Origin: Vitellaria paradoxa
Lineage: Eukaryota > Streptophyta > Magnoliopsida > Ericales > Sapotaceae
Reading direction: 5' to 3'
Assembly: GCA_019916065.1 (NCBI GenBank)
Contig: CM034243.1
Location: 24,702,147-24,766,146, forward strand
DNA length: 64,000 nucleotides
Shown: positions 23,101-38,100 of the stretch, piece after piece
Layout of the letters: every line of letters starts with the position of its first letter
Position numbering within the stretch: the stretch's first letter is position 1
Made by a program: the position numbers and the translations under genes
Notes under the pieces: model-generated
What the model was told of the DNA's origin: nothing
Databases searched by the model: none
Seen by the model: the letters and a program-made list of their open reading frames with translations, nothing else

Positions 23101-26100
23101 GATGAATGCATCTTTCAATTAAATGTTGACTTGGATAAAATAAAAAGGATCTATATAACATGGTAATCACAATTGTTTTGGATATGAAGTGTCTATAACA
23201 AATTAATTGAAGTAGTTCAATCAGCCATACTGCGTGTTTTATGCCAATGTAGCTGGAAATTCAAGTTAAAAGTCAAGCTAACTTATGTTATTCTCTGGTT
23301 TATTTTTCCTTGCATATTTACTTTTGTAGTTTCAATTTCTTCACTTCTAGCTACTTAAGAAAAGATTGAGATATTGGCTTATAATTGAGATTTTTGCAGT
23401 GCTTTACCGTCTCCTGGTTCTAAACGTTCTGAACCACTAGTTGATCAAAGGGATAGCATTGTCCTTACTCCCAAAAATGTGCAGGTATCTTATTTAAAAT
23501 GACTGAACATAAAACATGAGTATATACTGGCATGCATCTCTGATCCTTCAATTTCTTTTCTGTTCAAATTTATGTTTTTGGTTTAGTTAACAAGCATCTT
23601 ACTCTGAGTTCTCATTTTACCTGTTTTGGAAAGTCAGGCCTTAAGGACACTCTTCAATGTAGCTCATCGGTTACACAATGTGTTGGGTCCTTCTTGGGTT
23701 TTGGTATGTGTGTTTTTCCCCCCTCCCCCACCAACCAAAAAAAAAAAAAAAAGAAATTAACGTAGCTTATTCTTTGTAACTCTGCCTGCCAAACACATAG
23801 GTTTTGGAGACTTTAGCAGCTTTGGACCGAGCAATCCATTCTCCACATGCAACTACTCAGGTAAAGATCATTATTTAAATGCATTATGGGTAATTCAAAC
23901 TAGTTTCCTAGTACCTCGTAGTTAAGAGTTGGTTCATAATTGCTCAAGCATAATTGAGTAATTTCTGCATGCATAGAGTTTGCACATCTTAGTTGATGTC
24001 CAACAACTATCAGCAAATTGATGTTCCATTATGATATAATACATTTCCAATGACATCTTTGCAATTATGTTCACTGGGCTCCCTTATTTTCTTTTTACAG
24101 TATCTTGGGAAGAAATAGTGGATTCTTTAATGTCAGATAAAAGATATGATAACTGGTTACTTATCAAAAAAAATCTTTTTTAAAAAAAAGGATATAACTG
24201 GTTTTGTAGCTTTTGTTTGGTTGGCAATATTTGGTTGTATATATTTCACAATTCATAAACTTTGTATTGCCTTTGTTGTATATAAGGCTGTAGAATATCC
24301 CAGTAGTTTAGGAGCTGATAGAGATTAGCTATTTTGGGGTGTATCTCGACCGTTTTAGACGAGACAAGGGCAGGCTGTTTTAGGAATAATCAGCCCTGAT
24401 TTTCAGGCTGATTTTATGGTTTTGTATAGAGTCGTATTTTCTTGTATTGCTAGAGTATACACTTTAAATAGAGGTCTTTTCTTTGTAATGTAATACATAG
24501 AAATATGTGAAAGAGAATGATTTATTGAAAGAGTTGACATACACAACTGGTTTGTCTGTGATTATATTTATACATGTACAAAAAAGGATTGTTTAGATTA
24601 CCTATAAGTTAGATACATCTCCCTATATTAAATACAAATATATATATCTCCCTATATTAAATACAGAGACATGAATACAATAGAGGTACATGTATACAAT
24701 TAACATACATTAACAATAGCACACACCCAAATGTATTCTCTGTTTTCCAACAAAATACAATACAGAATAGTTTCTACATATTGTCATCTTGTCTTCATGG
24801 TATCAGAGTTAGGGTTTTTTTTAAAAAAAAAAAAAAAAAAAAACTAGTAATGTTGGCCTACATAGGAGACAATCAAGACTCTAATCTCGAGGACTCAAGG
24901 AGGAGATTCAAAGGTGATATCTCCCTTGAGTTTGGCCAGAAGTCTTGATAATTTAACCGTTCAACTCATTGTAGAGAAGCTAAACGAGAAGAATTACAGG
25001 GAGTGGACCCAATCCATCAAACTCATTGTTGATGGTAAGGGAAAACTCGGTTACCTCGCAGGGGAGACCTAGCAACCACTGTCCACCGACGCAGCAGCCT
25101 TCCAAAAGTGGTGCTCAGAAAACTCATTTGTCACTTCTTGCCTTATTAATTCGATGGCACCATCTGTAGGGAGACTCATCTTTTCCTTCCAACGGCCAAG
25201 GATGTGTGGGAGCCGTCCGGGAGTTGTATTTTAATGCAAGGAATTCTTTCTAAATCTTTGAGTTAAAGACCAGGCTATGACAGAAGAAGCAAGGAGGTTG
25301 GAATGTCACTGACTATTACACAGAGATGTTGATGTTGTGGCAGGAAGTGGTCCTAAACAATGAAGATGAGTGGGAATGTCAAGGTGATAGCACTCGGTAT
25401 CGGAAGAAATTGGAAAATGAAAGAGTGTTCGAGTTCTTGGCGGGACTAAACTGTGAACTTGACAACGTAAGGGGAAGGATTCTTGGCCGGTGTCCTCTCC
25501 CCTCAACTCGTGAAGTATTCTCTAAAGTTTAGCGAGAGGAAGCCGACGAAAGGTGATGCTACAGAAAGGTGATGCATCTGGGCAGGCGGAACTCGAAATA
25601 TCAGCACTTGTAATGCGTGGGCCTGGCTCGAAAACACAAAAGGTAGATTGTGGTGTGAACACTATAGGAAAACTAGGCATTTTAAAGATACCTCTTGGGA
25701 CCTACATGGCAAGCCTACAGATTGGAAGTCCAGACAGTAAGGAAAAAAATAGGGACTACCAAGCTACTGCCGAACATCCGGCCAAAAAGGGCCCAGGAGA
25801 GCAAAATTCTCAGAATTCTCAGTTATCTGTGAGTGGGGGGTTCAGTGCTGAATAGCTAGGAAAGTTGTATGAACTTTTCTCTTCTTTTCAAGGGCTAGGC
25901 CCTACTTCCTCTTTTGACGTGTCATCAAGGTCCTTAGCCCATAAAGGTATTCTTTTGTCAGCCTTATCTCTCGTACTAGTATCCCTTGAATTATCGACTC
26001 TGGTGCATCTGACCATATTGCAGATGCTTATCATTTGTTCTCATCTTACTCACCTTGTGCTGGTAATTTGAAAGTAAGAATTGCGGATGTCACTTTTTCT

Positions 26101-29100
26101 TTAGTTGCCGATAAAGGGAATATTCGAATCTCTCTCTCTATTACACTCAAAAATGTCCTTTATGTTCCTAACTTGTCTTGCAACTTGCTATATGTTAGCC
26201 AACTAAGAGTTCCAACTATTGTGCTAACTTTTTACCCTCTTATTGTACCTTTCAGGACCTATTATCGGGGAAGATGGTTGCCAGTGTTAAGGAGTGCAAG
26301 AGTCTCTATTACCTTGAGGAGGCTGCTATGAGTGAACTGTGCCATCTTGCTATTTGTGATTCTGTTTCTAGTTCTAGGAATAACGAGCTTGTGCTATGGC
26401 ATCTTAGAATGGGACATTCCAATTTTCAATATTTGCAACAGCTGTGTCCTTCCATTTGTTTAAATAAAACATCTGTTGATTTTGAGTGTGAAATTTGTGA
26501 ATTTGCCAAACACTAGCGTACTTCTTTTCCTAGATTTGTGTATAAACCATCTATGCCTTTTGCTATAATTCACAGTGACTTGTCGGGTCCTTCTTATACT
26601 CCAAATCGGACCGACACAAAATGGTTTATCACTTTTATTGATGATCACACACGTCTTTGTTGGGTGCAGCTGTTACATGACAAAACTAAGGCTCGCTTTG
26701 TGTTCATTAACTTATCCTCCATGATACACACAGTTTCACACAAAAATCCAAATCCTGCGCACTGATAATGGCATTGAGTATTTCTATCAGTGTTTAGGTA
26801 GTTCCCACACAAAAGGAGTATTATTCACCAAAGTTTGTGTGTTGACACACCCTAGCAAAATGGAGTAGCTGAACGAAAGAACTGAGATTTCCTTGAAGTT
26901 CTAATGTGCCCAAAATTTCTTGGGGTAATGCTATCTTAACAACTACTTATCTCATAAATTGGATACCTAGTAGGATTCTTTCTTTTGCCATACCTCTCAA
27001 GAAATTCCAAGAAAACTTTCGTTTATCCCGTCTCAATTCCACTCTCCCTATTGCCTTTGTGCATATTCATGCCCAACATTGAACTAAGTTAGATCTTAGA
27101 GAACTCCAATGTATTTTTACTAGGATATTCTCCTACAAAAAGGGGCTATTGGTGTTATGATCCTATCTCAAAAAAATTGGTTGTCCACCTTGATGTCTCC
27201 TTCTTTGAATAGGCTCCCTACTATCCAAAGTCCTCACTTTAGGGGGAGTCCTCGAATGAAGCTCAGTATCTGGATTTTGAGATCACCATTTTTGAGCTTA
27301 CTCCAAATACTACTCCTTTGCCTAATACAGAGGGAGTGACAGGACCACAGATGCTAGTTTACTCTCGAAGACCAAAATCGAAGCCCATAGAGATTCTCAT
27401 AGCCAAGGCACAAAGAGAATCTGATCTGGTGATAGCTCCGAGTACCCATGAGTCTCCAGTTAATCCTGATCAAGCAACAGAGTCTATCCTAAACTTTGAT
27501 AACCTAATCTCCCCATTGCTCTTAGAGGACAACCAAGGTCATGTCCTCGTCATCTTATTGCCAAATTTGTCATTTATAATGCCCTACCTTTACTGCTAAC
27601 CTTGACAGCGTGGGAGTTCCAAAAGCCATTGAGGATGCTTTGGAAATTCCTGAATGGAGAGAAGCAGTAATGAAGGATATAAAAGCATTGGAGAAGAATG
27701 GAACATGGTAGGTAATGACTCTACTAAAGGGAAATAAGCTAGTAGGATGTGAGTGAAGATGGTAATGACTCTACTAAGGTAATGACTCTACCAAGGTCAT
27801 GACCGGGGACGTTATAGTGGAGATGGAGATAGATGCGATACTTTTTAGTATTGAGGTCGCTAGATCGAAGAAGGGGATAAGCATCTCTCAACAGAAATAT
27901 GCCATAGTCCTTCTCACCGGGACTAGGATGCTTGGTTGTAAGCCGAGTGACACTTCAATTGAAGCTGGAAAGAGAACAAAAGATGAAGGATTACTAGTTG
28001 ATAGGGAGAGATATCAAGGACGTGTAGGGAGATTGATTTATCTCTCACATACCCGACCAGACATTGCATTTGCAATAAGTGTAGTAAGTCAGCATATGAA
28101 CTCACCAAACGAATCCCACCTTGAAGCTGTCTACAAGATTCTCGGGTATCTCAAAAACTCGTTAGGTAGAGGATTGTTCTTCAAGAAAGGTGAAAGCAAA
28201 GAAGTGGAGATTTTTACATATGGGAATTGGGCAGGTTCAGCAAAAGAGAAAAGATCCACAATAGGTTATTTCACATTTGTCGGGGTAAACCTAGTGACTT
28301 GGAGAAGCAAGAAACAATGTGTAGTGGCTAGTAGCAGCGCTAAAGCCGAGTTTAGAGCTGTTGCACAAGAAATGTGTGAAGGACTATGGCTACAAAAATT
28401 GTTGGAAGAACTATATATTACAGTAAAGTTCCCTATCAGACTCTAATGTGACAATAAGGTGGCTATTAGCATTTCTCTCAATCCGGTCCAGTATGACAGG
28501 ATCAAACACATAGAGGTGGACAGACATTTCATCAAGGAAGAGATTGAGGAATGTATCATTTGCATGACCGATGTGCCTATTTGAGAGCAAACCGCTGCCA
28601 TTATCACTAAGGGTCTACGTCGGCAGAATTTTGATAATCTTTTATATAAGTTGGATATGATTAATATTTATGATCCAACTTGAAGGGGAGTGTAGAATAT
28701 CCCGGTAGTTTAGGAGCTGATAGAGATTAGCTATTTTGGGGTGTTTCTCAACCGTTTTGGAGGTGATAAGGGCAGGCTGATTTTGTAGTTTTGTATAGTC
28801 TTCTTTCCTTGTATTGCTAGAGTATACACTTTTAAATAGAGGTCTACCACTTCTAAATAGAGGTCTTTTCTTTGTAAAGTAATACATAGAAATATGATAC
28901 AGAATATTTTCTACATATTGTTATCCTGTCTTCAAAGGTCTTGAACGAACACTTATGAAACAGCTACATGTAAACCTGTAGGAGGTCTCAACCACTGTCC
29001 CAAAGCTTACACGAGAATCATCTGGTCAAAACATTGACTTTGGTATCCTCTCTTCCTTGAATTCTCAGGTGAGTGGTCTTTTATTTTACTAATCTTTGGC

Positions 29101-32100
29101 TTCTATATTATTGAGAAACTACATGCACTTTGTTTTTTGTCTCTCTGTGTAGCTATTTGAGAGTTCAGCATTGATGCACATATCAGCAGTTAAATCACTT
29201 CTTTCTGCTCTATGTCAATTGTCGCATCAATGTATGAGTGCAACTGTGAACAGTGTTGGACAAGCATCGAATCAAAAAATCGGAAGCATCAGTTTTTCGG
29301 TTGAGAGAATGATATCCATCCTTGTCAATAATCTTCACCGTAAGTATGGAATGAGACGAGAGAGCTTCTTCTTGCTAGGTTTTTTTTTTTTTTTTTGCTT
29401 TCTCTGTTTTATGCGAGTCTTTTCTGCTATTCTGCACTGGCATTGTCAATAAATTATTGTAAGTTTTTATGAAATTTTACAGTTATTAAGTCGCACTAGT
29501 CACCAATAACTTCTTTCTTTGTTGCTGCTGCTGCTGCTGCTATTTTTTTCAGATACTACTGCTTAATATTAAAGAAATTAAGCTGCCCCCTTCTATTCCC
29601 ATGCAATAAAAACCTACTTCCTCCAGTACTACAATTTTACAATTTCAAATATTGGTTAATCTTTCTGAATTATTATTTGATAATCTAATGTGGCATTTGG
29701 TTTGCTTTTCTATTTTCTATTTTGTTTTATGTGTTTTATGTTTTAAAAATCCCAAAACAAGGAAAAACAGAAAATATTCTATTTTCCTTATTTTGAAATT
29801 TTCCTTGTTTTGGATTAAAAACGCTCAAAATGGTTTTTTTGCCCTTTTTCATTTCATGTGTAAATTCATTTTCTGTTTTCTAAAACAAAATTTGAAAACA
29901 CAAGTGATCAAATGCGCTTTGAACTGTTTTCCTTATTTTCAAAAGCGCAAAATGGAAAATGAACCCAAAACAGAAAATAGAAAACAAAAAATTGAAAAAT
30001 AAACCAAATGCCGCCTAAATGTGTAGTATTTGTGATATCTTGTAAGGAATGCATGGGAGAAGGCTACTGGATTGTCATTACCTGGTCATGATGGTATTAC
30101 TGTACTTTGTCCTCGTTAAACCTGATTGAGCTGCTGTAACTTGTTGTCATGCTGTGATTCACTTCCCACCTTTGAGTAATCATCAGCTGAAACTATAATT
30201 ATTTTGTGCTGAATAATTTCCTAAACAGCCTTGAATATAAACCCTTCTCTCAACTGAGACGAAGTTATCCCTGTAGAGGAGCATTCAAAGAAAAGAACGA
30301 AGCAATTATGCATATTAAGTAAGATCCTCAAAATGGCTGAAAAGTTTCCATTTCCCAACACTGTGGGAGTATTTTTTTTTTTTTTAATGTTTCTACCGAA
30401 ATATTGTGAAACACACCAAAATATTACATGATATACCAAAATAATAAATTGATAATTTTTATTAAGATTTCACTTATTTTGATATATTTGATTATATGCT
30501 TTTAAGCATTTCTATGTATTTTCATATTTTTATGGTGTTCTTTAAAATGTTTTATAACATTTTGTTTCCATACTGATCAAAATAACTTATTAAAGCAAAA
30601 CTTTTATCCTTAATGTTAAGCATTTTGTAGTTTAAAAGTGTGAATGGTTACTAATAGCGGCAGACAGTCATGGAGCTAATTGACTGAGATTTGCATTTTC
30701 ACAGGTGGAGGCAAGTGATTTTCATTCAACTCCCATGGCTTTTCGCTCTTCTTGTCTTGGCATGTAGAACAGACTTTCAAAACAAAACAAAAGCGTGAAC
30801 ACTTTTTCAGTGCAACCTTAAATCTACTGATTATCATATTTTCTGAAAATATTTGTATTTGAATATTTTAAAATTCACTAGTTCTTTCTCCAATGAGGGG
30901 GGTGGAAGGATAAGGAACGAGAATTTTTTAAAGAACAAAGAGCACAACAAGATAAGGAGAATTAGAAGGAGCAATGCTCAACTAAATATTTCTGTTATCA
31001 AAGAGTAAATTATGTTTGAATTGATCTTCTACATCCTTTACAACATATTTATACTAGTTGGAGCATTAACTCCAGAGTATCTTCCCAAAAGTAGATTAGT
31101 AGTCATACAACTTCCCAAGGGTCAAGGCACAATTTACAATAGCATAATAATGATAAAAAGATTTTTCAATCACTACGACATTGAATTGGCACGTTGGGCA
31201 TCCCCGGTGAGAAAGAACTTGCCCACAAGTTGTCATCCAATTCTCCATGATAGATTGATAGATCTTGAATTGAAGGTAGAATGCGTGTTGAAATTTGGAG
31301 GGAGCTCAATCTTGTAAGCTTTGTCATTGATCTTCTTCAAAATGCAACAAGGACCAAGCTTCTTTTCTTTGAGCTTGTAGTAAGAGCCGGAAGGACGCCT
31401 TTTATTCTTCGTGAAAACCCACATAAGATCACCTTCCCTTGTCTTGATAGCAGTCTTCCATTCATCACCCGGTTTTATGCAAATTTGATGATAGCCACTT
31501 CTAAGATCAAGCTTTGAAAACACTTTAGCACCCGCAACCGTATCAAACATTTCATTAATTCGGGTTCGGGGAGTAGAAAATTGGTATTTGATAGTAATGC
31601 GATTAATGGCACAACTGTCCATACCCATTCTTCACAAACTATCCTTCTTTGGAGTTCACAAGGCCGAAACTGCACAAGGGCTCATAGTTTTCCCTAATGT
31701 GACCTTTCTTTAACAAATCGATGATTTGATGATTCAAATCTTCATGCTCTTTAAGACTCATTCGGTAATATGCTTTGTTTGGGAGAATTGCCCCGGGAAT
31801 CAAGTCAATTTGATGTTGCATGTCTCTTAGAGGAGCAAGCCCATTAGGTAACTCATCGAACATAACGTCATGAAATTCTTCCAAGAGTGGTTTTAGTTAA
31901 TAAGAACATTAATGAACTTTTCCCTCTCCTTAACAACTAACAAATACACTACCCCATTCTTCACTTTCTTTCATGAATTTTGACAAAGTGAAGAAATTGC
32001 TACTACTCTCCTTTTGTGAAGATTTGGGAGCTTGTTACTTTTTAGATGGTAAAGGGACAACTTCTATTTTTTCCATCCTAAAGGTGTAAGTAGTTTCAAG

Positions 32101-35100
32101 CCCATCATGAATAACATGTCTATCATATTGTTATCGTCTCCTCTGAGTATGTGGCATACATCCATAGGAGCTACATCACACCATACTTTGAAAAAAAAAA
32201 AAAAAAAACAGAGAGGAGAACTTATTGTGCCCTCTCTAATTTTTCATATATTTTTTATAACAACCCTAGGGCTTTTATATACATAGAATGATTACGGCTA
32301 CTAATTTAGACTCCCAAAAATTAGCCTAGAACAATCCCTTAAAATTGGGATGAAACAAACAAGGTAAATTGAGAGATTGGGATCTGAAAAGTCAAATCCT
32401 TATCTCTTTATTTAAAACAGAAATCACTAAAATCAAAAGACAAAATAATATTATTCCTAAAATCTAGGGATTTAATTTAGATTTTATACACTCTCCCTTA
32501 AGCTGGGAATAGATGTTAATCATTCCAAGCTTGGATGTCAGTTCTTCAAACTTTATTCTTGGAAAAGCTTTTGTGAGGATATCAGCCACTTGAAGAGGTG
32601 TAGGAGTATGAGTCAAGTGTCGATCTAATTCCTTCAATCTTTTCTTTAATGAAGTGTCGATCTAACTCCACATGCTTAGTCTGATCATGAGGAACATGAC
32701 TTTTTGCGATACTAATGGTAGCTTGATTGTTACAAAACACCTTCGTAGACTCCTTGGTTGGAATCTTCAACTCCTTAAGCAGTCTTCTCAACCACATTCC
32801 CTCACATATGCCTTTCGCTAAAGCTTGAAATTCTGCCTCAGCACTACTCTTTACCACAACTAACTGTTTCTTACTATGCCATGTGACAAGGTTCCCCCAA
32901 ACATAGGTGCAATAATCACTTGCTAATTTTCTATTAGTAACTGAACTTGCTCAATCTATATTTGCGAAGATCTCCATTTCCTTATTTGTTCCCTTTTAGA
33001 AAAATACACCCTTCCCAAGAGTCATTTTTAAATACCGAGGATTCTATATATAGCTTCGAGATGATCTTCACTAGGCTTGTCCATAAATTGACTAGCCACA
33101 TTTACTACGAGACCAATGTAGGGTCTTGTGTGTGATAGGTGTTAAGTCACCAGTCGTCCCAAAAATTTAAGCTATTAGGAAATGGGCCTAACATGTATAT
33201 CAAGCTATTTCAACACTCTCTCTCACATGCAACCCCAATTTGCACGTGAAACAAAAACAAGCAAACTAAATCAAATAATGTGCATCAACACAAGTAAACA
33301 AAGTGCATTACAATAAATATGGAATAACAAGATTCGAACTCAGGACCTTTTGTAACTAAAGCTCTGATACCATGTTAAGTCACCAATTGTCCCAAAAGTT
33401 TAAGCTATTAGGAAATGGCCGAACAATATATATCAAACTATTTCAACAATAGGTAAATGAGTTTTCCAATAAGATGCTGGTATCTCCCTATGTCAACTGG
33501 AGGACTATCTTCCTTAAGGCCAAGTTTACAATTAGAGTTCATGGAGTGTTTGGTAGGTTTGCATCCGAGCATGCCTGTTTCCTTAAGTATGTCAAAATAT
33601 ATTTGCGTTCAGGCACCACAATCTAGCTATCTTCATGCCTAGAAAGTATCTCAAATTTCTTATGTCTTTGGTTTAAAATTCATTGGCCAGAACTTCCTTT
33701 AAATTGACTATTTCCTTTGCAAATTCCCTATTTACAATAATGTCGTCAACATACACAATGAAAGTGGCAATTCTTCCATGCACAAAGAACTTGGTGGACA
33801 ATGTGTGGTTTGATTGCCCCTAAGAATACCCATTTTTTTTTACTACCTTGGTGAACCTATCACACCATGCTCGAGGAGACTATTTGAGTCTATACGTGGA
33901 CTTCCAAAGCTTGCAAACTTTGTTTATGTCTGTTATTGTCTCAAAGCCAGGAGGAATTTCCATGGATGCTTCATCTTCTAGATCATGGTTGAGGAGTGCA
34001 TTCTTGATAACTAGTTGATGGAGAGGCCAATCTTGATTTGCTGCTAAGGATAGGAAAACACAAATTGTATTAAGCTTGGTTACAAGACCAAATGTCTCTT
34101 GATAGTCTATGTCATATGTTGAGTGAACCATTTAGCAACCAGCCATGCTTTGTAGCGATCTATGCTTCCATTGGTTTGTGATTGATTGTAAATATTGACT
34201 TACAGCCAACTAGGCATTTTCCTCTTGGAAAGTCTACTAGTTCCCAAGTGCCACTCTTCTTTAATGTCTTAATTTCCTCTCCAATGGCAGTTCTCCATTC
34301 TGATTTCCCTATGGCATCATGAATATTCTGTGAAATTTCAATATTGGATAGATTAGTAGCAAATGCCCTGTATTTTGGAGATAGGCCCTCATATGACACA
34401 AAGTTACAAATAGGATGCTTACTACATTCTCTAACACTCTTATTATTCGAATCATCATGAGAATTGTTACCCGGACTATCTGAAATTGGACAGGATCATG
34501 GCTTGTTCTATGAAGAATTAGATTCTACACCACCTCATGGGGTTTGTTTCTCCATGTATAAACATGTAACTCATTATCATTGTAAGTTGAGTGTGTATAG
34601 GAAGGACAAGGTTCTAGTGTTCGGGTTCAGGTAGACTGTTTGGGGTGTTGGTTTCAGGTGGGTTGATCTCGAGTTCAGACCTGGTTGTGGTACTTCAGGT
34701 TCTGGAAGGTCAAATGTGCCTGACGAAAAATTGCATTCTTTTGAGCTCTCCTCCTAATGGGATTTTTTGTGTAATAGGCTTAATTTTCAACAAATGTGAC
34801 ATCCATTGAGGTATAGAATTTTCTGGTTGTGGGTGAGTAACATCTGTAGCCTTTTTTGGTTGGAGATTGCCATGGAAGATACATTGACAACTCTACGGTC
34901 TAGTTTGCTTCGGTTTCGGAATGGATATAGACAAAAACTGTACACCCAAACACTTCTAATGGTGAGGATGAAATGATATTGATAGTAGGATAATATTGAA
35001 GGAGAGTTTGGCATGGTGTGTCGAAGTTCAGTACCCTAGATGGCATTCTATTGATGAGGTATGTGGCTGTGAGAACAACCTCACCCTAGAATTGGTTGGG

Positions 35101-38100
35101 AACACGTGTAGTGACATGATTGATCTTGCTATTTCAAATACTTGTCTATTTTTCCTTTTCTGCCAACCCCATTTTATTGTGGTGTGTCAATACAAGAACT
35201 TGATATATTATCCCATGATTTCTAAGATACTCCCCAGTATAGAGTTAAAATAATATTTGGCATTATTAGTTCTAAAGACTTCTATTTTTGCCTGAAAATT
35301 GGGTGCACATCATGGCATGATAGTCTTTATACCTATCCCAGCTTCTAATTTTCTTTTCATTAGTATCCCGATGTTAACCGTGTATGATCATCAATAAATA
35401 ACACAAACCACCTAGTTCCCAAGACATTTTACTCTAGACAGTCCCCACGTATCACTGTGGATCATTGCGAAAGGATGGGATGATTTGTAACCTTGGATTG
35501 GTAAACTATTTCTCACATGTTTGGATAATTGACAAGTTTCACATTGCAAAAATTTTGGCATTGACACTATTAACAAGGTAATCCTTGGTTCCCTATAATA
35601 ACCTTCTTGCTTTCTTCCCGTCTAACCTCTAAGAAGGCTTCTTGGATTGAAGGAAATGGTTTAATACTAAGTATTCTCCCCTCTTACTTCATCCAAATTG
35701 TTGTTAAGGCCAAACAAGAATTTGAAAATTCTTTCTCAACTATCTTCTTGTACTTAGTACTGCACTCCGAACAACCAAATTTTTAATTGTCAAAGAGATC
35801 CAACTACTGCCAGGATTGATTCAGAGTGTTAAAATATTGAGTGACGGTCAGTTCTCCTTGTCTCAAATCATTCAGGAGACCTTTTACCTCAAAGAGTTCA
35901 GAGGTATTTTCGTTGTTGGAATATGTCTCCTTTGTAGCGTTTCAAATCTCCTCGCTGTCTTGTAGAACATAAAGTCCGCACGGGTTTAGTGATGGAATTG
36001 AGTAACCAAGACATTACCATGTTTTCTCATTTTCCAGGCCTTGTATTTTGGATCTTCTGGTGATGGCACCTTGGTAGCTCCAATGAGATAATGATTCTTC
36101 CCTTTCCCGCAGATAAATACATCATAGATTTTGGCCATTGTAGGTAGTTTTATTGGAGAGCTTGTGATCCATGATTGGTAAAACCAAGGTTCTGGACTGT
36201 CATTGCTGCTGGAAGTTTTATCCCTTTGAATGGAGGATACCTTGGATATTTTAGATATGGCCATCCCGTATTTTACCATAGGATAAACAATGGGTTGATG
36301 AAGGGAGGATTGATGATGAAAGTTTTTGGCGACGAGAGCTTGGACGACAAAGGAGTTGACTCTGTGACGAGGGCTTCGACAACTGGCGATGAAGGTCGAC
36401 TATGAGCAAGAGCAGAGCAAGACTTCTACTTCATCTATCAATCTTTTATAGTGATTGACTTCGAGGGCAAAGGCTTTGTCAACTTCCAGACTAGGTTTGT
36501 TGACTGAGGGGAATCGAGCAACCGACTTCGGCGACAGAGCACAACGACGCCGACGATTGCGATGATTGTGATGATCGGCAAAGTGATGATTTGATGAAAG
36601 ATCGATGATGACTACGATCGATCAATCAATGAGTGACTTAGACTGTGATGGACGAGGCCAATGATGACCTCGAAGAGGGATCAGTGAGTCACCACTCTGA
36701 TTCCATTAAAAAAAAAGATAGGAAAACTTTGTTGTGCCATCCATAATTTTTCATATATTTTTGATAACAGCGTAGGGCTTTTATATATGTAGAATGACTA
36801 CAACTGCTAATTTAGACTCCTAAAAATTAGCCTAAAACAATCCCTTAAAATCAGGGATAAAATAGGAAAGGTAAATCGAGAGATTAGGATCTAAAAAATC
36901 AGATCATTATCTCTTTATTTAAAATAGAAATTACTAAAATCAAATGACGGAAAATAATATTGGTTCCTAAAATCTAGGGATTTAATTCAGACTTTCTACT
37001 TACTTGATCTTGGTAACTTTTTCCAATTGAAATGAAACAAGGCAGTGTTTAGTGATCTTTACCTCATTGCTCTTCTTGATCCATGCAATCTGATAAGGTT
37101 TTGGATATGGCTCAGTTTGAAGCTTGAGCTTACTGACCATTTCTTGAACCATCATTGCACAATTTCTTCTATGCTATCCATGAACAATCCATAAATTCAT
37201 CTACTCTTGCATGGAATTTTAACCCCTCCCGTAATTTATTTGAGAGAGAAACTCCTTATTTGTTATTACTTCTTGATTTGTTGAAAGTTACCATCTATTT
37301 GGTCAAAAAGTATGGAAGTTGGAGAATTCGTGTGTCTTCTTATGTAAATTATTTTTTCAATCCTTAATCATATCACAGGAATGAATCCCTTTCCTCTTTG
37401 AGTTGATTTGGGAGACAAATGTGCCAATTAAAGTCCAAATTTTTGCTTGGTTAGTGGCCCATTAGAATCTTAATACTTGTAATATGCTTCAGAAAAGGAG
37501 ACTTGGTGCATGTTTATCTCCAAATTGGTATGTGATGTATAAGAACAGTGGGAGTCCATGGACTATTTGCTACTCCATTGGCCGTCAGCTTCATATATTG
37601 TGGATTAAATTGCTTAATGAAACAGGGGAGGTATGGTGTATCTGCATGGCTGTAACTGTGTCTTTGTCAGTAACTTTTGGAGTTTTGGCAAGGGAAGAGA
37701 AGTAAAGATCTTGTGGTCATGTGCAGTGATGGCAATAAGGTGGTCTCTGTGGAAAGAAAGGAACAATTGGATAGTTGATTAGAAGGAACTACGCGGCCAT
37801 GACCTATGGATTAAATGTAAATTTCATGCGTCTCTTTGGGCTTCATTGTCTAGTGACTTCAAAGGAGTCCCTTTATTCCTAATCAGTCAGAATTGGAAGG
37901 AATCATGTGGCTAGGATTGGTTTTTGTTTCTATATTTTTTCTTCTTTTCTTGGTTTTCAGTTTCTTACTTCTAGGAGGTCATCTCGGGCCCAATGTATTT
38001 GAGATTTTCTCTTTTTAATAAAATTTCATAAATTATCAAAAAAAAAAAATGGTAGTTAAAGCAGTGGTAACCTTGGCGCAACGGTAAGTTGTTCCACTGG

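Larger units (their letters stand above)
24289..28934 (+). mobile_element. Ty1/copia retrotransposon D, degraded, both LTRs present
   Basis: The 5' LTR is 24289-24797 (inflated by a nested solo LTR) and the 3' LTR is 28691-28934; both start TGTAGAATATCCC and end TTGTCTTCA or CTGTCTTCA. A primer site TGGTATCAGAG follows directly at 24798, and a polypurine tract TGAAGGGGAG precedes the 3' LTR. The flanking 5-mers AAGGC/AAGGT suggest a TSD with one change. The interior is riddled with stops and lacks most of the RT core. The element lies in the intron between exons 13 and 14, sense to MON2. A ~19-bp A-run follows the primer site at about 24822. Confidence 0.93.
32189..37000 (-). mobile_element. 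Ty1/copia retrotransposon E, inside gypsy F
   Basis: LTRs are at 32189-32490 (302 bp, TG...CA) and about 36706-37000. A perfect TSD TACTT lies at 32184-32188 and 37001-37005, in the protease-flanking region of gypsy F. A decayed primer site (CTCTGATTCCA, expected CTCTGATACCA on the + strand) borders the right LTR at about 36696. The coding pieces are separate features. The orientation is antisense to MON2. TRIM 33140-33448 is nested within it. Confidence 0.93.
30890..37155 (-). mobile_element. Ty3/gypsy remnant F, split by copia E
   Basis: Minus-strand pieces from right to left. A protease-flanking region lies at about 37006-37155 ([24 protein letters not shown]). Copia E is inserted here. 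The rest of that domain is at about 32100-32183 ([12 protein letters not shown]). The RT N-terminus is at 31884-31639 ([38 protein letters not shown]). The RT core start is at 31628 ([20 protein letters not shown]), passing directly into an integrase C-terminal stretch ([20 protein letters not shown]). RT catalytic motifs, RNase H and most of integrase are deleted. The left LTR is probably within 30890-31180, ends not resolved. Confidence 0.85.
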
